A stretch of DNA of 14,129 bases from an uncultured Bacilli bacterium. Its GTDB lineage: Bacteria; Bacillota_I; Bacilli_A; RF39; UBA660. Shown in pieces: positions 1-6,309 of this stretch (position 1 is the first letter of the stretch; every line of letters starts with the position of its first letter). The notes beneath the pieces are model-generated. The model was not told the origin of the DNA, searched no databases, and worked only from the letters and a program-made list of their open reading frames with translations. Both the position numbers and the translations under genes were made by a program. The stretch spans positions 1 through 14,129 of the forward strand of contig CAKOQM010000035.1 of assembly GCA_934101275.1 (NCBI GenBank), read 5' to 3'.

Positions 1-764
1 TTGTTAATACTCATGACAATAGGCATCTCTTATGCCTATTGGAATTATAATGTGAAACAAAAAGATTTTAATGTAGCGAAGACCAGTTGTTTTTCACTTA
101 CTTATACCGATAATTACGTGTAATACAATAGCTACTTATGAAGTGACCGAAAATAAAGCCTATTGTGTATATGCGAAAGATGTCTATAATCATATAGCTT
201 ATGAAAAAATTGTGATTGATAAGATAGATGTTAATGTGCCTAAAATAGAATATGAGAAAATAGAATATCAATTATTTTCATGTAACTTCTGTTATTACAT
301 TTACAACTCAAGCGGAAAATTTAACTAATGCATTTCATTTAATTGTTTATAATGATGATGGAACTTTTCGTAAAAATATTTTTGTGATAACACCTGCGGC
401 ACCTAGTTTAAGAAAGATTTATACCTTTACAGAAGAGACAGGGAGATACACTTTAGAAATACGATTAAATGGCAGTAGAAGCGATATTAGACAAGTAGAA
501 TCTTATTACTTTACAAAAGGCAAAGAATATTCTATAAATGGAGTACTTTCTGTTAGCAGTAATAAACTTACTTGGAAAGTTTCTCAGCTTCTTCTATCAG
601 AAGAAATACCCTCATCTACCATTTCTTATGGTGCAAAAGCAACAAAACCTTCAACCAAACTTTATAAGCCTTTATTTACGGTAGGAGAAAAGTGGTATAC
701 AGATTATGCTCGGACGAAAGAATTTGATTTTAATACAAGTGTGACGAAGGATATAACTTTTTAG
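1..764 (+). pseudogene. Broken cell-surface protein gene with C-terminal InlB B-repeat-like segment (5' partial)
   Basis: One protein can be read across three frames. Frame 1 opens at the window edge with a hydrophobic stretch (LLILMTIGISYAYW) that looks like the end of a signal peptide, and stops at TAA 121-123. Frame 2 continues with YEVTENKAYCVYAKDVYN and stops at about 328. Frame 3 carries the reading from about 276 (HVTSVITFTTQAENLTN) to TAG at 762-764. Each join needs one base fewer, for example T121 and one T of the TTTT run at 275-278. The C-terminus (about 630-764) has a KPS...WYTD..RTKEFDFNTSVTKDIT pattern that matches the Flg_new/InlB B-repeat found in Bacillota surface proteins. 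It probably encoded an exported adhesin-like protein. The same frame polarity at both breaks leaves assembly error as an alternative to decay. The 5' end lies outside the window. No function beyond surface exposure can be given. Confidence 0.65.
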
Positions 765-784
765 GCTGGTATGCCCAAAAATTA

Positions 785-813
785 AAGTCAATTTTCTTTT
801 CATCTGTTATATT
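785..813 (+). promoter_or_regulatory. Putative promoter of the DUF402 gene (extended -10)
   Basis: TATATT at 808-813 is preceded by TG at 805-806, giving an extended -10 (TGTTATATT). A weak -35-like AAGTCA lies 17 bases upstream at 785-790. The spacer is T-rich and resembles that of the candidate promoter at 2806-2834. The predicted leader is only about 11 bases and would begin in or next to the GGGAGGG ribosome binding site, which lowers confidence. Confidence 0.3.
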
Positions 814-830
814 AAAAGGGGAGGGACTTT

Positions 831-1343
831 ATGAAAACAAAAATAGCTAGCAATACTTATCTAAGGGGTATTACAAAATATCGTTTTAAATTATTTTTTG
901 ATGAAGAAGATTGTCATGTGGCTGTTAAGAAAATAATAGAATGTAATGAAAAATTTGTTATTCGTGATCATGTCACGGTTATTGATAATGATTATTATAT
1001 TTTAGAAATCATTCCTAAAAAAGAAGATTATGCCATGCGTTTATTTTTAGATTCTAAGAAAAATCCATTGGAATATTATTTTGACATTTGTGAAAATACC
1101 CGCGTCGATGAAAAATTTGATATTCCTATGTATGATGATTTATATTTAGATGTGACTTCTTTTTTCGGAGAATTTAATATTTTAGATGAAGATGAACTTT
1201 TAGAGGCTTATCATAATAAAGAGTTTGATAAAGCAAAATTGGATCATATTTATGAAGTAAAAGATAAGCTTGTTAAGGAGATAAAAGAAGGAACAAATCC
1301 TTATATGAATAAAGATTTTAGTAAATATTTAAAAGACATTTAA
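831..1343 (+). CDS. DUF402 domain-containing protein
   Basis: A 170-residue cytoplasmic protein. The central and C-terminal parts match the DUF402 (FomD/Ntdp-like) fold: YYFDI at residues 82-86, then the acidic signature YDDLYLDV at 101-108 and ILDEDEL at 117-123. In characterised relatives these acidic residues bind divalent metal, and the family includes nucleoside tri/diphosphatases and FomD. The conserved Asp/Glu residues are visible here, but the substrate cannot be read from the sequence. The start is fixed by a strong GGGGAGGG Shine-Dalgarno about 5 bases upstream. The gene stands alone between a broken surface gene and a convergent ATPase gene, and a hairpin terminator follows its stop directly. 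The length is typical of the short Bacillota members. The family call is fairly sure, the biochemical role is not. Confidence 0.75.
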   Translation: MKTKIASNTYLRGITKYRFKLFFDEEDCHVAVKKIIECNEKFVIRDHVTVIDNDYYILEIIPKKEDYAMRLFLDSKKNPLEYYFDICENTRVDEKFDIPMYDDLYLDVTSFFGEFNILDEDELLEAYHNKEFDKAKLDHIYEVKDKLVKEIKEGTNPYMNKDFSKYLKDI

Positions 1344-1379
1344 AAAGAGAAAAGTTTGTGAGTTAGCTTTTCTCTTTTC
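1342..1379. terminator. Bidirectional intrinsic terminator between convergent genes
   Basis: AAAAGAGAAAAG (1343-1354) is perfectly complementary to CTTTTCTCTTTT (1367-1378), with a 12-base loop. T-rich sequence follows on the plus strand, and an equivalent U-rich end forms on the minus strand because the stem is A/T-rich. It begins in the stop codon of the plus-strand DUF402 gene and lies just beyond the stop of the minus-strand ATPase gene, so it can serve both. Confidence 0.75.
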
Positions 1380-1389
1380 TCTTTTCTTT

Positions 1390-2658
1390 TTATAAAGTAT
1401 CTACAAGTGGTTCTTCTTTAACTTTTTTACCAATTAAAGCATTTTTTAAATCAGATTCTCCTTCACCTAAATCATCCTTAATATCAATGACTCTTAAAAC
1501 TTCTTCAAAACTTGTTAATCCATTTATGACTTTTATAAGTCCATCGTCTAAAAGTTTTAAAGTATGACCGTTTTGATAGATAAGGGTTCTAAGTTCTTCT
1601 TTAGTGGCGTTATTTACAATGGCATCTCGAATATCTTGATTTAAAACAAGAACTTCTTGAAGAGCGATACGTCCTTTATAACCTTTATAACACTCATCGC
1701 AGCCAACAGGTTCATAAATATTTTCAATGTCCATTTTTAAGGCTTCTTTCATAACTCTTTTTTCATAGTCGGTTGTTTTTCTTGGCCGTCGACATTTTGG
1801 ACATAATTTTTTACAAAGTCTTTGGGAAACGATAGCCTCGAGGGCAGAACCTAATAAGTATCTTTCAACATCCATGTCGACAAGTCTTTCAATTGTTGTT
1901 AACGAGTTATTAGTGTGGATGGTAGATAAAACAAGGTGTCCTGTAATGGATGCCCGAACGGCAATACGAGCTGTTTCGTTATCACGAATCTCACCAATCA
2001 TAATGATATCGGGGTCTTGTCTTAAAATGGAACGTAAGGCACTTGCAAAAGTAAGGCCAATTTCACTCATTGTTTGTACTTGGTTAATGCCCGCGATTTT
2101 CATTTCCACGGGGTCTTCAACGGTGATAATGTTTCTTTCTATACGATTTAGAGATTGTAAAACAGAGTAAACTGTAGTTGATTTACCTGATCCTGTCGCA
2201 CCCGTTACTAAAATAATACCGTTTGGTTTATTCATAGCTTCTTTTAACTTCGCTAAATTTTCTTCTGCAAAACCTAAGCTATCTAAAGAGGCCATCGTTG
2301 CTGAGTAATCTAAAAGACGAATAACAACCTTTTCACCATAAACAATAGGAAGGGTTGAAACACGAAAATCAAGATCTTTTCCTTCTACTGTCATTTTAAT
2401 AGCACCATCTTGAGGAACCCTTGACTCGGTGATATTCATACCAGAGATAATTTTAACACGGGTTACTAAGTTTTTTTTGACGGAAGCTGGCACTTTCGCA
2501 TATAAGATAAGTTCTCCATCTACACGTATGCGAACATTTAAAACATCTGGAGTTGGATCCATATGGATGTCGCTCGCTCTTTTTTTGGCCGCATCTATTA
2601 GCATTTTATTAACGATATCCACGACGGGTTCGTTTTGATAATCATATTCTGTATACAT
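1390..2658 (-). CDS. PilB/GspE-type secretion and pilus-assembly ATPase, lacking the N-terminal MshEN domain
   Basis: A 422-residue hexameric ATPase of the type II secretion/type IV pilus assembly class, which would power pilin or pseudopilin assembly at the inner face of the membrane. Visible in order: N2 domain with ASDIHMDP (28-35) and RVDGEL (45-50); Walker A GATGSGKST (153-161); Asp box VEDPVE (180-185); Walker B DIIMIGEIRD (217-226); His box TGHLVLSTIHTN (239-250); and a zinc-binding Cys set C286/C289/C320/C323. PilB and GspE proteins usually exceed 500 residues because of an N-terminal MshEN domain. That domain is absent, giving a size nearer ComGA. The ATG start at 2656-2658 has AAGGAG about nine bases upstream. 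No platform protein, prepilin or prepilin peptidase gene lies in the window, so the partners must be elsewhere. The class is certain; whether it drives a pilus, a competence pseudopilus or secretion is open. Confidence 0.9.
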   Translation of the reverse strand: MYTEYDYQNEPVVDIVNKMLIDAAKKRASDIHMDPTPDVLNVRIRVDGELILYAKVPASVKKNLVTRVKIISGMNITESRVPQDGAIKMTVEGKDLDFRVSTLPIVYGEKVVIRLLDYSATMASLDSLGFAEENLAKLKEAMNKPNGIILVTGATGSGKSTTVYSVLQSLNRIERNIITVEDPVEMKIAGINQVQTMSEIGLTFASALRSILRQDPDIIMIGEIRDNETARIAVRASITGHLVLSTIHTNNSLTTIERLVDMDVERYLLGSALEAIVSQRLCKKLCPKCRRPRKTTDYEKRVMKEALKMDIENIYEPVGCDECYKGYKGRIALQEVLVLNQDIRDAIVNNATKEELRTLIYQNGHTLKLLDDGLIKVINGLTSFEEVLRVIDIKDDLGEGESDLKNALIGKKVKEEPLVDTL

Positions 2659-2805
2659 AAATCATAGCTCCTTTATTCTTCTTTTTTATTTTATCAAATT
2701 TCTATCGAAAAGTCTGCAGTATAATATAAAAATTATTGTAAAATGAAATATGTGATTGTTTTAGTGAATATTCAAGGCTTTAACCAAAATGAAGTATTTT
2801 AATTC

Positions 2806-2834
2806 TTTTATTTTCTTTTCTCTCATGTTATACT
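2806..2834 (+). promoter_or_regulatory. Putative promoter of the CYTH-like gene (extended -10)
   Basis: TATACT at 2829-2834 has TG at 2826-2827, making an extended -10 (TGTTATACT). The -35 position, TTTTAT at 2806-2811, is weak, as is common with extended -10 promoters. The predicted start near 2841 leaves a leader of about 80 bases that contains the palindrome at 2863-2880. Confidence 0.45.
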
Positions 2835-2862
2835 CATCTTAGTAAGAAAAAACAAAAAAATA

Positions 2863-2880
2863 TATTAAAGAACTTTAATA
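2863..2880. repeat. 18-bp perfect palindrome (two 8-bp arms, 2-base centre)
   Basis: TATTAAAG and CTTTAATA flank AA at 2871-2872. It sits between the putative -10 and the Shine-Dalgarno of the CYTH-like gene, where an operator for a dimeric repressor would be expected. The surrounding DNA is very AT-rich, so chance symmetry is possible. Confidence 0.4.
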
Positions 2881-2921
2881 GATAAATATAAATTTAAATA
2901 AAAAGAAGGGGGAGAATAGAA

Positions 2922-3494
2922 ATGAAAATTGTAGAAATAGGTATAAAATTAGATGAAAATTTTGAATATTATGATGAATTATTAAAAAGCAAAGGTTTTA
3001 TAAATGATTATACAGTGAAAATACATGATATTTACTATACCAATAAAGATCTGGAGGGACTGTCTGAAAATCAAATGAAGAATGGGTGCATAAGATTAAG
3101 AAGTTTCAATGGCAATAACTTTATAATACAAAATGATCTTTCTAATAATCATTTTGAAGAAAAAGAACTTTCTTCTAATAAATTGAAAGACTTTGAAGGC
3201 AAACTATATAACTTGGGTTTTAAAAAGGTGTTTGATACAAAAAAGTGGGATTTTCATTATTCTAAAGTTGGAATGTCCAATAAAATACAATTGCAACAAA
3301 TAGAAAATATAGGATTACTTGTTTATTTTGATAACAAAGAATATTATCGATTTGAAGTAGAAGTACAAAGAAAAAAATTAATTAATGAACTTAATTTATA
3401 TGGTTTTAATTTCAATGATAATACATTGGGATTAGATAAATTAAGAACACTTTATTACGGAAAAGAAATGTTTAGCAAAAATCAAAATGATTAA
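2922..3494 (+). CDS. CYTH-like (triphosphate tunnel) domain protein, divergent
   Basis: A 190-residue soluble protein whose layout resembles CYTH/class IV adenylate cyclase-like proteins. It has an N-terminal EIGIKL strand (5-10) where the family has ExExK, a D(I)YYT segment (36-40), a basic CIRLR strand (56-60), a repeated basic/acidic strand pattern, and IENIGLLVYFD (127-137) where relatives have VEGLGxFxEIE. The hallmark is degenerate: E5-x-G7-x-K9, with Gly replacing the second Glu. Family members hydrolyse or cyclise triphosphate compounds with divalent metal; the loss of an acidic residue makes activity here uncertain. The start has an AGGGGGAG Shine-Dalgarno. The gene is monocistronic and reads more AT-rich than its neighbours, with frequent ATA isoleucine codons, which hints at separate origin. 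The call rests on pattern recognition, not alignment. Confidence 0.5.
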   Translation: MKIVEIGIKLDENFEYYDELLKSKGFINDYTVKIHDIYYTNKDLEGLSENQMKNGCIRLRSFNGNNFIIQNDLSNNHFEEKELSSNKLKDFEGKLYNLGFKKVFDTKKWDFHYSKVGMSNKIQLQQIENIGLLVYFDNKEYYRFEVEVQRKKLINELNLYGFNFNDNTLGLDKLRTLYYGKEMFSKNQND

Positions 3495-3548
3495 TATCAT
3501 AAAAATATTTAACAATTAATTGAATACTTTAAAAATTCATTTTTTCGG

Positions 3549-3577
3549 AAGACTTTTTAAGGAGGATGTGATATCAT
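3549..3577 (+). promoter_or_regulatory. Putative promoter of the small membrane protein gene
   Basis: AAGACT (3549-3554), a 17-base spacer and TATCAT (3572-3577), with TG at 3569-3570 as an extended -10. Transcription would start near 3584. This excludes the upstream in-frame TTG at 3520 and GTG at 3568 as translation starts and supports ATG 3607. An AAGGAGG inside the spacer (3559-3565) is followed at once by ATG-TGA and looks incidental. Confidence 0.4.
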
Positions 3578-3606
3578 ATAAAAGCAAGTTGAAGGGTGGT
3601 TTTGAA

Positions 3607-4068
3607 ATGAAAAAAACATATTTACAAAAACAAAAAAGAAGGATGTATTTCATTCTTATCTTTATCTTAACATGTATTTTGATTTTGTCTTTTTTTCTAA
3701 ATACCTATCTTCTTGAATTACAAAGAAAAGAAAGAATGGATAAAATAAGTGATTATACTGATTATGAGCTTATGTATGAACCTCAAAATAGATGTCAAGT
3801 AAAAAATAAATTTACCTTTGAAGAATATACCTATCTTTTTAATTGTGTAGATGAGGTATATCTAAGTTATGGTTCTACAAAAATGACTTTGGAAGAGGCT
3901 TTAGAGAATCATTATTTAACTTTTAAAGATTTAACGATAGGCCTTGTTGCAGAAGAAACGGATGAAGAACTTATTTATACGCATGATAAAACTAAAAATT
4001 CTAAAGGATATCAGTTTGTCGTAAATAAATTAGAGAAAACCGTTACTTTTAAAGGTGAGAAGGTATAA
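3607..4068 (+). CDS. Small single-pass membrane protein of unknown function with a Cys pair
   Basis: I do not recognise this gene. From ATG 3607 it encodes 153 residues: a basic N-terminus (KQKRRM, 8-13), one transmembrane segment at about 14-36, and a roughly 115-residue outer domain with two cysteines (C63 and C80) that could form a disulfide. The segment YLSYGSTKMTLEEALENHYL (85-104) looks like a compact alpha/beta unit. The topology predicted from the basic N-terminus is N-in/C-out. Start choice: AAGGGTGG lies about nine bases before ATG 3607, followed by the typical MKKT. The longer reading frame from TTG 3520 would run through the candidate promoter. The last 20 bases overlap the end of the convergent flippase gene. 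No lipobox is present, so it is not a lipoprotein. Confidence 0.7.
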   Translation: MKKTYLQKQKRRMYFILIFILTCILILSFFLNTYLLELQRKERMDKISDYTDYELMYEPQNRCQVKNKFTFEEYTYLFNCVDEVYLSYGSTKMTLEEALENHYLTFKDLTIGLVAEETDEELIYTHDKTKNSKGYQFVVNKLEKTVTFKGEKV

Positions 4069-5350
4069 CTTTTTTTAAAGCTTTAAAACTTAAAACAACG
4101 ACAAAAATAATATTGATGATTTCACTAAAAACGAGACTATAAAGACCAATATGGCAAAGGGAAAGAAGACTTAAAATAACAAGTTTTAAAATGACACCCC
4201 AAAAGGTAATAAAGAAAGATTCTTTAGCAAAACCAGAAGCTTCTAAAATACTGGATAAAGGAGCTTCTAAATAAAAGAGAACAAAAAAAGGGGCAAGAAT
4301 AAAGATATAATCGCTTCCTAAGGTGGTTTTATAAAGAAGATTTAGAAGAAAGTCGCGACTGAAAAACAAAAAAACGGAAGAAAATAAGCCAATGATGCAA
4401 GAATAGGAAAGGGCTTCTCTGATTCTTTTTTTAAGCATTACGGTATTATTTAGGCTACGGTATTTACTTACTTCAGGAATTAAAATTTGACAAATGGCGG
4501 CGACGAAGAAAGAAGGAAGTGTCAAAAGACCAATTGCATAAGCGTTATAAGCAGCGTACTCTTTTAAAATATAGGAAGAAGAATAACCACTAAAAAGAAG
4601 GAGATTGGTTAAAAGGATAGGTTCGAGAAAAAAACCAATATTTCCAAATACACGACTGGACATTGAAGGAAGGCTTGTTTGCAACATTTCTTTAATAATA
4701 TTTTTGTTAGGTTTTATATCTTCTTTTGTTAAAGCTATTTTATGGGGCAGAAAGGAAGAAAAAACAAGAATACTAATAAATTCGGTTAATCCGTTTAATA
4801 AAATATAGGAGATGACGCCGTATAAAAGGCCATAAGAAATAATTTTAGGAAGTAAAAAAAGAATAAATAAAATACGTGTTATTTGTTCAAAAAAATTAGA
4901 AATAACATTAGGGTGAACTTTTAGTTTACCAAGAAAATATCCTTTTAAAAAAGAAGTGATTGAAATAAAAGGAAGTGTGAATGCCATCGCAAGGATTAAA
5001 GGGTAAACTTTGGGTTGTCTAAGTAAATTATTAGCAATAAAAGGTGCTGTTAAAAAAATAAGAAAAATAAGAATACTCAAAAAAAACAAGATAAAAAAAC
5101 ACGTAGAAAAAAAGATGCGTTTACTTCTCATTTTATTTTCGCTAACCATTTTAGAAATGCTAATCGGAAGAGCCAGGGAAGAAAGCGTGATAAAAAGAGA
5201 ATACGTTGGCATGACAATTGTAAGATAGCTGATTCCTTCAGGACCTAATGTTCTTGTGCTTAAAATACGTATAATAAAGCCAAATACTTTAGTCATTAAG
5301 CCACCAAATAGTAAAATAAATATTGATTTTTTGAATGTGTCTTTTTTCAA
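4049..5350 (-). CDS. spoVB: SpoVB-type oligosaccharide/lipid flippase (MOP superfamily)
   Basis: A polytopic 433-residue membrane protein with about 12 hydrophobic helices and no soluble domain. The N-terminus (GLMTKVFGFIIRILSTRTLG, then EGISYLTIVMP and LALPISISKMVSE) is the characteristic opening of SpoVB/MATE-like polysaccharide transporters, which move lipid-linked cell-wall or glycan precursors across the membrane. Bacillus SpoVB is about 520 residues, so this member is short, probably lacking terminal helices or loops. The gene lies divergent from comN. spoVB and comN are also neighbours in Bacillus, which favours the SpoVB assignment over other MOP members. The start is TTG at 5348-5350, giving MKKDTFKK, with a weak AGGAAAG ribosome site upstream. 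No other sporulation gene is visible, so a sporulation role should not be assumed; a general envelope role is equally possible. Confidence 0.8.
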   Translation of the reverse strand: MKKDTFKKSIFILLFGGLMTKVFGFIIRILSTRTLGPEGISYLTIVMPTYSLFITLSSLALPISISKMVSENKMRSKRIFFSTCFFILFFLSILIFLIFLTAPFIANNLLRQPKVYPLILAMAFTLPFISITSFLKGYFLGKLKVHPNVISNFFEQITRILFILFLLPKIISYGLLYGVISYILLNGLTEFISILVFSSFLPHKIALTKEDIKPNKNIIKEMLQTSLPSMSSRVFGNIGFFLEPILLTNLLLFSGYSSSYILKEYAAYNAYAIGLLTLPSFFVAAICQILIPEVSKYRSLNNTVMLKKRIREALSYSCIIGLFSSVFLFFSRDFLLNLLYKTTLGSDYIFILAPFFVLFYLEAPLSSILEASGFAKESFFITFWGVILKLVILSLLSLCHIGLYSLVFSEIINIIFVVVLSFKALKKVIPSHL

Positions 5351-5358
5351 ATAATCAC

Positions 5359-5387
5359 TTTCCTAATCTCTTTATTTGCTTTATAAT
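5359..5387 (+). promoter_or_regulatory. Putative promoter of the comN-rel-dtd unit
   Basis: A consensus TATAAT at 5382-5387 with a poor -35 (TTTCCT, 5359-5364) 17 bases upstream, in the 78-base gap between divergent flippase and comN genes. The next promoter-like sequence lies beyond dtd, so this may drive the whole unit. Confidence 0.4.
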
Positions 5388-5428
5388 AATGTTATGCGAA
5401 AGGACAAAGTTTAAGAATAGGTGATGAC

Positions 5429-5680
5429 ATGAAAGAACAAAATTTTGCGAGTTTAGAAGAACTTTATCAAAAACTACTTCCCGCTTTAAGAACCAAAAAA
5501 AATGAAATGATTCGAGAAAAATATTTATATATTACAGAAGAAGATATTTGGTCTTATTTATGCCATTATACTTGGAAAGGGCAAAAAGCTCTTACTTTAG
5601 GCATTATGGTAGATGATATTTTAAATACGGATAGTTTAGTTTTGTATGAACATAAAGGTGAAAACTATGCAACCAATTAG
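5429..5680 (+). CDS. comN: ComN-family post-transcriptional regulator
   Basis: An 83-residue cytoplasmic protein matching the Post_transc_reg (ComN/YrzD) family. It has an N-terminal helix with ELYQKLLPALRTKKNE (11-26), the signature ITEEDIWSYL (35-44) followed by a TWK segment (48-50), and the VDDILNT motif (61-67). In Bacillus subtilis ComN acts post-transcriptionally on the comE operon mRNA and interacts with DivIVA; whether this homologue does the same is unknown. The neighbourhood supports the call, since comN lies beside spoVB and near relA in Bacillus. The ATG follows an AGGTGATG site. Its end overlaps the next gene by 14 bases, which suggests translational coupling. The C-terminus is short compared with the roughly 98-residue Bacillus protein. 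Confidence 0.75.
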   Translation: MKEQNFASLEELYQKLLPALRTKKNEMIREKYLYITEEDIWSYLCHYTWKGQKALTLGIMVDDILNTDSLVLYEHKGENYATN

Positions 5681-6308
5681 TGTCAATAAACAAAGTAGTA
5701 TTCGTCTAGAAGGAAGTAAGATTTTATATTTTGATCCTTTAGAAGTGAAAACAAGACATGACGCAGATTATATTTTTATCACGCATCCTCATTTTGATCA
5801 TTTTTCTTTATTATCTATTTTAGAACTTAAAAAGGAAAATACGGTGATTATTACTCCTAAAGATATTGTGGAAGAACTTTTAAGCGTTGGCTTTGATGAA
5901 GAGTATATTATGGTTGTTAAACCTAATCAAACCTATACGTTAAAAAATATTGAATTTAAAACCCTTCCAGCTTACAATCTTCATAAAAAAAATCATCCCA
6001 AATCCAGTGGTTGGGTAGGGTATTTAGTGAATCTTGATAATGTCATTTATTATATAATGGGAGATACGGACGCGATTAAAGAAGCCAAAGAAGTAAGCTG
6101 TGATGTTGTGTTTGTTCCTGTTGGAGGATGTTATACTATGGATTGCTTGGAAGCGGCTTCTCTTACGAATTACATGGCACCCAAGCTTGCCATTCCGATT
6201 CATTATGGTTATGTCGCGGGTTCTATTAAAGATGCACTTATTTTTAAGAAAAAATTAGATCCTTCTATCCATTGTGAGATTTTATTAGATGAAGAAGGGA
6301 AGAAGTAA
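5667..6308 (+). CDS. MBL-fold metal-dependent hydrolase (UlaG/COG2220-like)
   Basis: A 213-residue soluble metallo-beta-lactamase-fold enzyme. The metal-binding motif THPHFDHF (39-46) supplies His40, His42, Asp44 and His45. Further candidate ligands are H106/H110, the GDTD motif (132-135) and H179 in IPIHYGY. The order and length fit the short COG2220 'L-ascorbate-6-phosphate lactonase-like' hydrolases, a family whose substrates are mostly unknown; I cannot assign one. ATG 5667 is preferred over ATG 5646 because AAAGGTG lies seven bases before it and because it begins with the expected MQPISV strand. It overlaps comN by 14 bases and is followed by a remnant metallophosphoesterase gene one base after its stop. 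The position between comN and relA is not that of the Bacillus cluster, so it looks like an inserted or lineage-specific member. Confidence 0.8.
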   Translation: MQPISVNKQSSIRLEGSKILYFDPLEVKTRHDADYIFITHPHFDHFSLLSILELKKENTVIITPKDIVEELLSVGFDEEYIMVVKPNQTYTLKNIEFKTLPAYNLHKKNHPKSSGWVGYLVNLDNVIYYIMGDTDAIKEAKEVSCDVVFVPVGGCYTMDCLEAASLTNYMAPKLAIPIHYGYVAGSIKDALIFKKKLDPSIHCEILLDEEGKK

Positions 6309-6309
6309 G

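Larger units (their letters stand above)
2659..2921. other. AT-rich divergent intergenic region
   Basis: This 263-base gap separates the divergent ATPase gene and the CYTH-like gene. It holds the ATPase Shine-Dalgarno on the minus strand (2668-2673), a plausible extended -10 promoter for the right-hand gene, and an 18-bp palindrome at 2863-2880. I see no convincing minus-strand promoter hexamer pair, no RNA gene and no coding sequence. Confidence 0.6.

Noticed and set aside
1..60. Type IV pilin N-terminus paired with the nearby PilB-like ATPase
   Set aside because: The hydrophobic start lacks the prepilin Gly-Phe-Thr-Leu-Ile-Glu type cleavage motif and looks like an ordinary signal peptide end.
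100..330. Programmed ribosomal frameshifting in the first gene
   Set aside because: Two separate +1 breaks are needed, with no slippery site plus stimulator arrangement; decay or sequence error is simpler.
1874..2638. Plus-strand open frames opposite the ATPase gene
   Set aside because: They are antisense shadows of a strongly conserved ATPase gene, with no ribosome site or family-like sequence.
3559..3571. AAGGAGG followed by ATG-TGA as a minimal upstream ORF
   Set aside because: There is no spacing between the site and the ATG, and it falls in the spacer of a likely promoter, so it is probably not transcribed.
3520..3606. N-terminal extension of the small membrane protein from TTG 3520
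   Set aside because: It runs through a plausible promoter, lacks a spaced Shine-Dalgarno and would put a hydrophilic stretch before the MKKT membrane start.
4605..5228. Plus-strand open frames opposite the flippase gene
   Set aside because: They are low-complexity Lys/Ile-rich translations of the antisense of a hydrophobic protein gene.
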